Both the position numbers and the translations under genes were made by a program. From Poriferisodalis sp965262965 (GTDB lineage: Bacteria; Actinomycetota; Acidimicrobiia; Acidimicrobiales; Poriferisodalaceae), in the NCBI RefSeq assembly GCF_965262965.1, contig NZ_OZ253573.1, forward strand, positions 2,728,001 to 2,792,000: a stretch of DNA of 64,000 nt, in the 5' to 3' direction. Position 1 is the stretch's first letter, and every line of letters begins with the position of its first letter. Below are positions 8,535-16,606 of this stretch, piece after piece. The notes under the pieces were generated by a model that saw nothing but the letters and a program-made list of their open reading frames with translations, did no database searches and had not been told where the DNA came from.

Positions 8535-9174
8535 GTTCTTGGCCATCGCGCTTCGGCTTCGCACTCTCAGCCGAGCCGACTTCCCGCGGATCGTTGAGGG
8601 TGAGGGTCCAGCCGGGGCCGAGTTCGGTGTCGAAGCGGTGCCCGAACATGGGTGCGAGCATCGACGCGGGCAGGATGCACTCGGCGCAGGCTTCGTCGGG
8701 AATGTGGAGGCGAAGGGTGATGTGGCGTCCTGCGACGGAGGCGGTGAGGTCGGCACGCAGGACCGTGGCCAGTTCTTCGACGACGTCGGCGAGCGCGGAA
8801 TCGGTTGACGATGATCTCGATGCGTCGCCGCCGATCGGTTCGCGGTTGCTGACCGGGTGAGGGTCGGTGTTGGTGAGCAGGCGCAGCACGGACGGGGTCA
8901 CCGCATCGGCGACGGCCATCGCCTCGGCCGTGGTCAGGCTGCCGATGGGGTGGGGCACCGTGGCGAACGGATAGTCGGCGAAGCCTGCGAGTTCGGCGAT
9001 TGCCTGACCAGTGCTGGCGAACGGCTCGGTCAGGATGGCCGCGGCGGGCAGGTTGGCGGTGGGCTTGAGCATCAGCACGGCGTCGCGTGCCCCGTGCGAG
9101 TCGATCAGGTTCTGGGCGACACGTTGGAGGATCCCCGGGGCGTGCGTCTTGCCGTTGCTCACCAGGCCCAGCAC
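8521..9174 (-). pseudogene. UGSC-family (seleno)protein-like gene lacking the UGSC motif
   Basis: The product reads LGLVSNGKTHAPGILQRVAQ, then LKPTANLPAAAILTEPF and FATVPHPIGSLTTAEA. These blocks match the N- and C-terminal thirds of the UGSC family, whose signature (U/C)GSC motif normally lies between the KP.....P block and the TE.F block. Here the two blocks abut, so roughly 40 residues including the redox motif are missing. A C-terminal extension of about 80 residues contains CAEC and looks like a NifU-type domain; that is a weak guess. The frame continues upstream of the annotated GTG as ALEGAVLG without a start, suggesting a lost N-terminus. Probably nonfunctional, though the remaining frame is intact. 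Confidence 0.6.
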
Positions 9175-10043
9175 GGCGCCTTCCAGAGCGTCGGGCCGCC
9201 ACGCTTCACCTCGGCATAGGTCCGGGTGGCGTGAGTGAACAAGTACTCCTGCACCTGAGCGCGGCTCCAGCCAGCAGCCCCGAGCTTGCGGGCGTGCTCT
9301 GGAGCGAACACGACCAGCGAGCGGCCGGAGCTGAGCGAGCCGAACGCCGACATCGTGTCGGCGAACGTGCCCAGCAGGCCCTCAGGGTCCGGCGAGGCGT
9401 GGTTCAGCACGTTGTGGCCCGACTCGGCGGCCATCACCGTGACCGTGCTGGCCGACGGCGAGTAGCCGAGCGAGACGTGGTACGGCTCCCATGGGCTGGT
9501 TGCCTCGTCCTCCCCGAAGCACATCGCGTACTTGCCGGCCCAGCCCTGGGTGCTCTTGTCGAGCTGGCCGGGAATGGCCGCGAGACAGTTCCGCAGCACC
9601 AGCCGCACCGCTCGGCCGATCGTGGCGTTGGCCCGGAAGCCGGGACCGAAGAGGTTTTCCTTGTAGTGAATGCCGATCTCGTCACGGATCGGACCGTTGA
9701 CCGCGATGAGGATTGCAGCGCCGCCGGTGCTGGCCGACACGGCGTGCAGCTCGAAGGATGGGTCGCCGGTGGCCGCGAGGGCTGCGCCCACGACCCCGAA
9801 GTACTCGGGCAGGCACCCTGCCATGACGGCATTGGCGGCCGCCTTGCGAGCAGTGACCTCGAGTCCGCGTGCGGGCTCGCGCAGCAGTACGTCGCTGGCA
9901 TCCCACACACCGCCGTCCAGCATGGCTTCGACCAGCGGCTCGGTCGGCGGCACCACCGGCAGACCGTCGGTCCAGCCGGCCTCGAAGCAGGCTTCGATGG
10001 CCTGCCACGGGTCGTTCAGTTCGACGTCACGCTCTGCCGTCAT
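9159..10043 (-). CDS. Partner protein of the UGSC locus, apparently C-terminally truncated
   Basis: A 294-residue protein starting MTAERDVELNDPWQAIEACF, with the strongly patterned blocks GWTDGLPVVPPTEPLVEAML, LEVTARKAAANAVMAGCLPE and GFRANATIGRAVRLVLRNCL. I recognise these from actinobacterial proteins encoded next to UGSC-type selenoproteins; the biochemical function is not known to me. It ends abruptly with GGPTLWKAPCWAW and overlaps the UGSC remnant by 16 bp in another frame. At the junction the other frame already reads UGSC sequence, so a deletion probably fused the two genes, removing the 3' end of this one and the 5' end of the next. Confidence 0.6.
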   Translation of the reverse strand: MTAERDVELNDPWQAIEACFEAGWTDGLPVVPPTEPLVEAMLDGGVWDASDVLLREPARGLEVTARKAAANAVMAGCLPEYFGVVGAALAATGDPSFELHAVSASTGGAAILIAVNGPIRDEIGIHYKENLFGPGFRANATIGRAVRLVLRNCLAAIPGQLDKSTQGWAGKYAMCFGEDEATSPWEPYHVSLGYSPSASTVTVMAAESGHNVLNHASPDPEGLLGTFADTMSAFGSLSSGRSLVVFAPEHARKLGAAGWSRAQVQEYLFTHATRTYAEVKRGGPTLWKAPCWAW

Positions 10044-10097
10044 TGTGATCGCGAGCCTTCGGAGCTGACGGGCAGTTGCAATCGCATCTGGTTGGAG

Positions 10098-11093
10098 TCA
10101 ACCACTGCTCCGGCGTCGACGGGGCCGTCGGCGGACCAAACGTTCATCGAGAGCCGCCTGCGGGTTGAGGACCACTTCGACCGACGGCGGCGGTTCATTG
10201 CCTGCAAGCACCGAAACGATCCTCTCGGTGTGAGCCGGCGTGCTGCCGCAGCAGCTGCCGATCACGCCGACGCCCGCTGTGTGTGCGCGGTGCGCATGCG
10301 CGGCGAGCAATTCGGGGGTGCCGTCGTAGACCAACGCATCCTTGCGCCACACAGGCACCCCTGCGTTCGGCTTGGACACGGTAAGCGTGCCGCTGCCTGC
10401 GCTGGCAATGGCAATGACCACGGCTTCGGTGTCGGGCACGTTGTTCCCGCAGTTGGCGCCGATGGCCGCGAGATCCAGCGCCCCCAGCCGGTCAGCCAGC
10501 TCTGTGGCGGTGACGCCCATCATCGTGCAACCAGCGGTGTCGAAGCTCATGGTGACCGCAACTGGCAGGTCGCACACCGAACGCGCGGCGCGAACCGCCG
10601 CCTCGACCTCGTCGAGAGCGCTCATCGTCTCGATCCACAGCAAATCGACCCCGCCTGTCGTCAGCGCAGCGGCCTGCTCGGCGAAAGCGGCTTCGCACGC
10701 TCGCACCTCCATGGCGCCGAGCGGTGCCAGCAATTCGCCGGTAGGCCCCATGGAGCCGGCGACGAGCACCGGCCGGCTTGACCGCTCCATCTCAGCGTCG
10801 GCCTCGAGCCGGCCGATGTGCGCGGCGGCCTGGTTCAACTCATCCACCCGGCGTTCGAAGCCGTGCAGGCTCTGTCGAAAGCAGTTGCCGCCGAAGCTGT
10901 TGGTCACGATCAGATCTGCGCCCGCCTGCAGGTATCCCTTGTGGACGGCGCGCACCTTTTCGGAATGGCTGAGATTCCATTCCTCGGGAGACCATCCTGC
11001 CGACAGCCCGGCGGCGAATAGCTGCGTGCCCATCGCGCCGTCGGCCACGACGTAGCCCTTGGATTTCACCAGGTCGTTCAGTGTGGTTGTCAT
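10098..11093 (-). CDS. Homocysteine S-methyltransferase family protein (betaine-homocysteine methyltransferase-like)
   Basis: A 331-residue zinc-dependent methyltransferase that would methylate homocysteine to methionine using a donor such as betaine or S-methylmethionine. The N-terminal block ADGAMGTQLFAAGL is the BHMT/MetH substrate-loop motif. GANCGNN supplies the first zinc cysteine and IGSCCGSTPAHTERI the C-terminal Cys-Cys pair, so all three ligands are present. The length matches stand-alone enzymes. The basic tail RRRPRRRR is unusual but low complexity. ATG 11093 is the start. Its neighbours are unrelated CoA-ester genes. Methyl donor cannot be read from sequence. Confidence 0.88.
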   Translation of the reverse strand: MTTTLNDLVKSKGYVVADGAMGTQLFAAGLSAGWSPEEWNLSHSEKVRAVHKGYLQAGADLIVTNSFGGNCFRQSLHGFERRVDELNQAAAHIGRLEADAEMERSSRPVLVAGSMGPTGELLAPLGAMEVRACEAAFAEQAAALTTGGVDLLWIETMSALDEVEAAVRAARSVCDLPVAVTMSFDTAGCTMMGVTATELADRLGALDLAAIGANCGNNVPDTEAVVIAIASAGSGTLTVSKPNAGVPVWRKDALVYDGTPELLAAHAHRAHTAGVGVIGSCCGSTPAHTERIVSVLAGNEPPPSVEVVLNPQAALDERLVRRRPRRRRSSG

Positions 11094-11277
11094 CGGTCTG
11101 GGTCCCTCATCGGCCGGTTGGCGGTTGCGGGCCCGTCCTGGGAGTCATGGCCGACGCGGCCAACGTACTGCCGCCGGGATTTCGCCACACAACGAGTTTT
11201 TCGCGGGCTCGGCAGCATCCGTCGTCACTTGCATGCTGATCGTGCAAGCATTTCGCCAATCGAGCGAGGAGCTTGCC

Positions 11278-12030
11278 ATGGACGAGGTGACCTACGACGT
11301 CGACGGGCACGTGGCGACGATCACGTTGAATCGACCGGACAAGCTCAACGCGATGACCGACGAGATGTACCACGGCATCGGTGCAGCCCTCGGAGAAGCT
11401 GACGCTGATCCGGCGGTGCGGTGCATGATCGTCACCGGCACCGGCCGGGCGTTCACGTCGGGTCACGATCTCGGCGAGTTCGCCGACCGAACGGCGTGGA
11501 TGCCGTGGCGCCCTGACCGCTTTGACGTCGGGATGGAGACCGCTAAGCCCACGATCGCTGCCATCCAGGGCTATTGCCTCGCGGGCGGTCTCGAACTGGC
11601 GCTGTTCTGCGACATTCGGGTCTGCGACTACACCGCACAGTTCGGCTGCCCGGAGGTGCGCTGGGCGATCCTGCACGGCTACGGGGCTTTGCGGCTGCCG
11701 GGTCTGATCGGTTCGTCGGATGCGATGCGGCTGCTGCTGACCGGTGGGTTCATCGACGCTGCCGAGGCGCTGCGAGTCGGCTTGGTCAGCGAGATGACCG
11801 CTCCCGAAGATCTGCAGTCGACGGCCCGCGGCATCGCCGACCAGATCGCAGCGAATGGCCCCGCCGCCATCCGGATGACCAAGGAGCTGGCGCTGCGCGG
11901 CCGCGAAATGTCACTGCCCGACGGCCTGCGCCTGTACCAGGAATACACCCGGGCGGCCTTCGCCTCCCCCGACGCCAAGGAGGGCTTGCGGGCCTTCGCT
12001 GAACGCCGAGACCCCGACTACGGCGCTTGA
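11278..12030 (+). CDS. Enoyl-CoA hydratase/isomerase (crotonase) family protein
   Basis: A 250-residue crotonase-fold enzyme acting on CoA thioesters. It starts MDEVTYDVDGHVATITLNRP, the canonical N-terminal strand of the family, and has the oxyanion-hole segments AFTSGHDLGEF and GYCLAGGLELALFCDI. CPEVRWAI carries the first catalytic glutamate; the second position in the usual GLIPGAGG stretch is changed (LHGYGALRLPG), so the reaction may be isomerisation or hydrolysis rather than hydration. Start chosen at ATG 11278 because GAGGAG lies about 8 bases upstream; the frame is open further upstream without similarity. It is followed 98 bp later by the fused CaiB gene in the same direction. Confidence 0.88.
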   Translation: MDEVTYDVDGHVATITLNRPDKLNAMTDEMYHGIGAALGEADADPAVRCMIVTGTGRAFTSGHDLGEFADRTAWMPWRPDRFDVGMETAKPTIAAIQGYCLAGGLELALFCDIRVCDYTAQFGCPEVRWAILHGYGALRLPGLIGSSDAMRLLLTGGFIDAAEALRVGLVSEMTAPEDLQSTARGIADQIAANGPAAIRMTKELALRGREMSLPDGLRLYQEYTRAAFASPDAKEGLRAFAERRDPDYGA

Positions 12031-12128
12031 TCCGGGCCCAAGTCGAGCCTGGGCTATCCCTCAAGCACAGATCGCGGGGCGTGGGTACGCTCCGGGACCG
12101 CTGCGGCTGACGGCGATTCAGGGGCGAT

Positions 12129-14585
12129 GTGCGGGGCGTACGAGTACTGGATCTGAGTGACGGGCGGGCGGGTGCGTACTGCGCCCGGTTGCTGGCGATG
12201 GCCGGTGCCGATGTCGTGGTGGGTGAACCTCCGGAGGGCTCCGACCTGCGACGGACGGGTCTCGTCGCCGACCGGGATGGCAATGAGCTCTCGATTGTCT
12301 GGGAATACTTGCGGGCCAACACGTCGACCGTCATCGTTGATGCTGGTGCTTCGCTCGCAGAGCTGGCCGACGGCGTCGACGCCGTCGTGCTGGACGTCCA
12401 AGGTGAGCTGACCGAGACCCAATCCGACATTGCTGCGGCCCGTGAGGCGCACCCTGAACTGGTGGTGGCAGCGATCACTCCGTACGGATTCACAGGGCCG
12501 AAATCGGCCTGGCGGGCCGGCCCACTGGAGCATTGGGCGCTGGGTGGGCACATGAATCTGAACGGCGAGCCTGACCGGCATCCGCTGCCGGGCGGCGGGC
12601 CGTGGCTTACGCACCTGGTCGGCGCCACGGCCGCCATCAGCACTCAGGCCGCGCTTGTCAACGCCGCGACGGCCGACCGCGGCGACCTGGTGGAGATCTC
12701 CGCGCTGGAGGCCCTGACGAGCGCCCACCAGTGGAGCTTCAGCCTCTACACCCACAACGGTGTCACCAAGCAGCGCTGGGGGAATCGCTTCGGCGAGCAG
12801 CACCATCCGCTGGCGCTCTATGAGTGCATCGACGGCTGGGTGTGCATCGCAGCTGTTTCGATTCACCAGTGGGAGGGCTTCTGCGTTGCAATGGACCAGG
12901 TGGAGCTACTGGCCCGCGATGACTTCTATGTGCCCGCCGTCCGCTTCGACCACGCTGATGAGCTGGACGAGATCATCCGCGCCTGGGCTGCCACCAAGAC
13001 CGTGGCCGAAGCGGTGGCTGCACTGCAGGACAACCAGGTTCCCTCTGGTCCGGTCGCCAGCCTCGACGACATGCTGGCCAGCCCGCAACTCGCCGCCCGG
13101 GACTATTGGGTGAACCTGAACGCGGCCGGCGCACCAGATGACGATGCTTCGGGTGCTCGGCTGCCCGGTCCGCCTGCCCGGATCCATGGCGTGACACCGC
13201 AGTTTCGCCGAGCACCAGCGCTGGGCGCGGGCCCCGAGAGCGCCGCTTCGAATGAACGTCGTTGGCCAGTCGGCATCAAGCCTTTGGCGGGTGTGCGCGT
13301 AGTGGAGTTCACGATTGCGTGGGCCGGTCCGCTGGTGTGCCGGATGCTGGCGGATCTCGGTGCGGACGTCATCAAGATCGAGCACCCGACTGCCCGCGGC
13401 CTCGCCATGCCCCCCGCCGAGATGATTTCGGCTGAGCGCGGCGACTGGGTATGGGGGCAACTGCCCGGGCCGTTGTCGCGCAATGGCATCTTCCTCGGCA
13501 ACGATCCCGGTGTTGACTGGTTCAACCGACTCGGCCACTGGAACAAGATGAACCGCTCGAAGCGGGACCTCTGCCTCGACGTGAAGGCTCCCGGCGGCCG
13601 CGATGTCCTGCGTCGGCTTGTCGCGACGGCCGACATTGTGGTGAACAACTACAGCCCCCGCGGCGTTCGCTCGTTGGGGATCACGGCCGCCGAGCTGCGC
13701 GAGATCAACCCCTACATCGTGACGCTCGACATGTCCGGCTTCGGCGCCACGGGACCCGACGCCGAGAACATCAGCTGGGGCCCCGTCCTCGACGCCGCTT
13801 CGGGCTTGGCTTTCACCACCGGTTATCCGGACTCGGGCCCGTACAAGCAGGGCATCGCCTTCCCCGACGTAGTCGGCGGCCTGCACGGCACGGTGATCGC
13901 GCTGGCGTCACTGTGGCAGCACTGGCGTACCGGTGAGCCGGTCGCGGTCGACCTGTCCCAGCTCGAGACCGCCATTGCAGTCGCCGGCGACCAGTTCGGG
14001 GCAGCCTCGCTGCGTCCGGCCAGCTCTGCGCCACCGCCTCGCCGTGGGGCGCGCTCATCCGACGCTGCGCCTGCGGGCGTCTACCGCTGCCGCGGCGAAG
14101 ATGCCTGGCTGGCGCTGACGGTCACCGACGACGAAGCGTGGCAGGCGTTGGCCGGAATCCTCCAGGGTGAGTGCGGCGACGAGTGCGGCTCGTCTGACTG
14201 GGCGAAGTTCGCGGCCCGTCAAGCGAACCACGACGCCATCGACGCCGTCATCGAGCGCTGGGCCAGCGCCCGCAACAAGCACGAAGCCGCCGCCGAACTG
14301 CAGGCAGCCGGCATCGCAGCCTCAGCCGTGATGACGATCGCTGACATCGTCAACGACGACCACAGCACCGCCCGCGGCCTCATGGTTGACCTCGCCCGCC
14401 CCGGTGAGCAGCCACAACACTTCCCAGGCTTGGCGTTTCGCTTCGACACCACGCCCGCCGACGTCAGGCCACCGCCCAAGCTGGGCGAGCACAACGAGGC
14501 GATCCTGGCTGAACTCGGCTACGAGCCCGACGAGATCGCCGACCTCTACGACAGCAACACCATCGCCACAGCACCGCCCGCTTAG
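12129..14585 (+). CDS. Double-domain CaiB/BaiF class III CoA-transferase
   Basis: An 818-residue protein made of two consecutive family III CoA-transferase domains. Domain 1 covers about residues 1-370 (RGVRVLDLSDGRAGAYCARL, GADVVVGEPPEGSDLRRTG). Domain 2 covers about 384-805 (PLAGVRVVEFTIAWAGPLVC, LGADVIKIEHP, DLCLDVKAPGGRDVLRRL). The family normally works as an intertwined homodimer of about 400-residue chains, so the fusion would make a covalent pseudo-dimer. The catalytic Asp is plausible near LDMSGFGATGPDAE in domain 2. Start is GTG 12129. The stop overlaps the convergent SDR gene by four bases. Likely moves CoA between an acyl-CoA and a carboxylate in the neighbouring catabolic pathway. 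Confidence 0.9.
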   Translation: MRGVRVLDLSDGRAGAYCARLLAMAGADVVVGEPPEGSDLRRTGLVADRDGNELSIVWEYLRANTSTVIVDAGASLAELADGVDAVVLDVQGELTETQSDIAAAREAHPELVVAAITPYGFTGPKSAWRAGPLEHWALGGHMNLNGEPDRHPLPGGGPWLTHLVGATAAISTQAALVNAATADRGDLVEISALEALTSAHQWSFSLYTHNGVTKQRWGNRFGEQHHPLALYECIDGWVCIAAVSIHQWEGFCVAMDQVELLARDDFYVPAVRFDHADELDEIIRAWAATKTVAEAVAALQDNQVPSGPVASLDDMLASPQLAARDYWVNLNAAGAPDDDASGARLPGPPARIHGVTPQFRRAPALGAGPESAASNERRWPVGIKPLAGVRVVEFTIAWAGPLVCRMLADLGADVIKIEHPTARGLAMPPAEMISAERGDWVWGQLPGPLSRNGIFLGNDPGVDWFNRLGHWNKMNRSKRDLCLDVKAPGGRDVLRRLVATADIVVNNYSPRGVRSLGITAAELREINPYIVTLDMSGFGATGPDAENISWGPVLDAASGLAFTTGYPDSGPYKQGIAFPDVVGGLHGTVIALASLWQHWRTGEPVAVDLSQLETAIAVAGDQFGAASLRPASSAPPPRRGARSSDAAPAGVYRCRGEDAWLALTVTDDEAWQALAGILQGECGDECGSSDWAKFAARQANHDAIDAVIERWASARNKHEAAAELQAAGIAASAVMTIADIVNDDHSTARGLMVDLARPGEQPQHFPGLAFRFDTTPADVRPPPKLGEHNEAILAELGYEPDEIADLYDSNTIATAPPA

Positions 14586-15382
14586 GCCATCGTCAGCCCG
14601 CCGCTGACCGACAGCGTCTGGCCAGTGATGAAACCGGCCTCTTCGCTGCACAGGTAGACGACGGCCGATGCCACCTCGTGCGGCTGACCGATGCGCTTCA
14701 TCGGCACCGCCCGAGCCATTGCCCCGATGATCTTGTCGCTCGTGTCGGTGGCCGAGGCGATCTCTTCCAACAGCGGTGTGTCGGTCGGCCCGGGACACAC
14801 CACGTTCGCAGTGATGCCGCGGCGCGCCACCTCGCGGGCGATGGTCTTCGTGAAGGCGATGACGCCGCCCTTGGCACCGGAATAGACGGCCTCGCCCGAC
14901 GAGCCCACCCGTCCGGCGTCGGACCCGATGTTCACGATCCGGCCAAAGCCCGCCTCGATCATGGCGGGCAGGCATCCATGCGTGGTCCGCAGCGGGCCCT
15001 TGTAGTTGATCTCGATGACACGGTCCCAGAAGTCCTCATCGGTTGTACCGAAGGGCCTGAGCTCGTCCCATCCGGCGCAGTTGACGAGGACTTCGACCGG
15101 GCCGAGCTCGTCGGCCACCGCCACCAAGCCCTGAGTCACCGAATCAGAATCAGCCACGTCCATGGGCACGGCAATGGCTCTGGCGGATTCGCCGCCGCGC
15201 TCAGCGTTGATCGCTGCGGCCGTCTCGGTGGCCTCAGGCACCCGCAGGTCAGCCACGGCCACCCTTCGTCCGTCGCGGGCCAGTCCCAGGCAGATCTCTC
15301 GCCCGATGCCTCGGCCACCGCCGGTCACCAATGCCACCCGGTCCGCGTTGCCGTTGTCAGTCACGTCTTCTCCTGTCGCCAT
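14582..15382 (-). CDS. Short-chain dehydrogenase/reductase
   Basis: A 266-residue NAD(P)-dependent Rossmann enzyme. It has the cofactor motif TGGGRGIG, the NAG-type motif as VNCAGWDEL, and the catalytic triad Ser in VNIGSDAGRVGSSGE followed by YSGAKGG (YxxxK). The C-terminus ITGQTLSVSGGLTMA is typical of classical SDRs. The sequence style resembles 2-hydroxycyclohexanecarboxyl-CoA dehydrogenase (BadH-like) enzymes, suggesting a hydroxyacyl-CoA substrate, but that is inference. The gene lies between the convergent CaiB fusion and a same-strand LLM oxidoreductase 33 bp upstream, with which it is probably cotranscribed. Confidence 0.9.
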   Translation of the reverse strand: MATGEDVTDNGNADRVALVTGGGRGIGREICLGLARDGRRVAVADLRVPEATETAAAINAERGGESARAIAVPMDVADSDSVTQGLVAVADELGPVEVLVNCAGWDELRPFGTTDEDFWDRVIEINYKGPLRTTHGCLPAMIEAGFGRIVNIGSDAGRVGSSGEAVYSGAKGGVIAFTKTIAREVARRGITANVVCPGPTDTPLLEEIASATDTSDKIIGAMARAVPMKRIGQPHEVASAVVYLCSEEAGFITGQTLSVSGGLTMA

Positions 15383-15415
15383 AGTGTGTCGCTAAACGTC
15401 CCTGCAAAGGCTCGC

Positions 15416-16444
15416 TCACGAGCGTGTGGCGTGCGCCACCTCGCCCCACTTGTGAATCATGTCGGGGTCCTTGCGGATCTGCTCCTCGGCCAAGTACATG
15501 ACCACCCGGGCCGCAGTGCCGCCATACCGGTCTTTCAGCCGGTCGGCCATCTCGTTCCAGGGTGCGACAAGGGCGAAGTGCTCGAGCATGTCATCGGTGA
15601 TGACCTCGGCCATGCTGGCGATGTCGCCTGTGCGCATCAGGTCGCGCAGCTTCTCGGTGACGCCCTCGTACCCCAGATCGGTGAACTGGAACGAGTAGTT
15701 CGGGGTGGTGCCATAGAAGGCGATCTGTGTCTTGGCCCGGCGGATCAGCGGGGCCAGCTCTTCGGGCGAGTCTCCCGGCGCTGCGAAAACGGGCACGATC
15801 AGGTCGATCTCGGTGACATCGCGGCCGGCCCGCCCGGCGCCGTGGGCCACCTCGGGCAGCAGCCGCTCTCGGATGTAGTGCATCGTGTGCATTGGGTGGA
15901 CGTGCACGCCATCGGCGACTTCGCCCGCCACCCCGTTCATGATCGGCCCCACTGACGAGATGTCAACCTTGACGTCGCCGTAATCGTGCTTGCGCGGTGT
16001 CCACTGAGCGGGCAGCAGGCTGAGGTTGAAGAACTCGCCCTCGTGGCTGAGCTTCTCCTCGCGGCGGAAGGCCCGCAGGCACGCCTTCACTGCGAGCACG
16101 TAGTCGCGCATACGCGCCGCAGGGCGATCGAACTCCGACGAGTAGCGCCGCACGATGTGGCCTTTCACCTGGCTGCCGAGCCCCAGCCGGAAGCGGCCGC
16201 GGGTCTCGCCGGCGAGTTCCCAGGCGAGCTGTGCTGACACCATCGGGCTTCGGGGGAACGCGACCGCGATGCCGGTGGTGAAGGTCAGGCTGGGGGCTGC
16301 TGTGGCGGCCGCGGCGAGCTGCATCCACGGCACCTGCCCGGTCTCGGTGTAGAGCATCCCGGAAAAACCGGCCCCTTCGACGGCTTGCGCCAATTTGGCG
16401 GCCTCACCCCACGTTGAGGAGCCGGTCATCAGGTCAAATTCCAC
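15416..16444 (-). CDS. LLM-class oxidoreductase, TIGR03617-like (F420 type)
   Basis: A 342-residue luciferase-fold protein. Blocks GFSGMLYTETGQVPWMQLA, FTTGIAVAFPRSPMVSAQLA and GRFRLGLGSQVKGHIVRRY match the actinobacterial TIGR03617-type F420-dependent enzymes. Start is a GTG at 16444. The 160-bp gap to the divergent acyl-CoA ligase probably holds both promoters, though no strong -10/-35 pair stands out. Clustering with SDR, CoA ligase and dehydrogenase genes suggests it reduces or oxidises a ring or unsaturated acyl intermediate. Confidence 0.87.
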   Translation of the reverse strand: MEFDLMTGSSTWGEAAKLAQAVEGAGFSGMLYTETGQVPWMQLAAAATAAPSLTFTTGIAVAFPRSPMVSAQLAWELAGETRGRFRLGLGSQVKGHIVRRYSSEFDRPAARMRDYVLAVKACLRAFRREEKLSHEGEFFNLSLLPAQWTPRKHDYGDVKVDISSVGPIMNGVAGEVADGVHVHPMHTMHYIRERLLPEVAHGAGRAGRDVTEIDLIVPVFAAPGDSPEELAPLIRRAKTQIAFYGTTPNYSFQFTDLGYEGVTEKLRDLMRTGDIASMAEVITDDMLEHFALVAPWNEMADRLKDRYGGTAARVVMYLAEEQIRKDPDMIHKWGEVAHATRS

Positions 16445-16606
16445 GGCGGCACCACTCCTTCGGGCTGCAGGTGGCTCGGACCACCAGTGCCCACGAACGC
16501 ACGAACTCGCTCAACGTAGCCCCGCCGCCGGTTCGCGTCCGTAGTGACTCATCGGTGCGGCCCATCGGCTGGGCGTGTTACGGGAACGTTGGCCTACGCT
16601 GCGGCG

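Noticed and set aside
11059..11277. 73-codon N-terminal extension of the enoyl-CoA hydratase
   Set aside because: A GAGGAG site precedes ATG 11278, which matches the family start exactly; the extension has no similarity.
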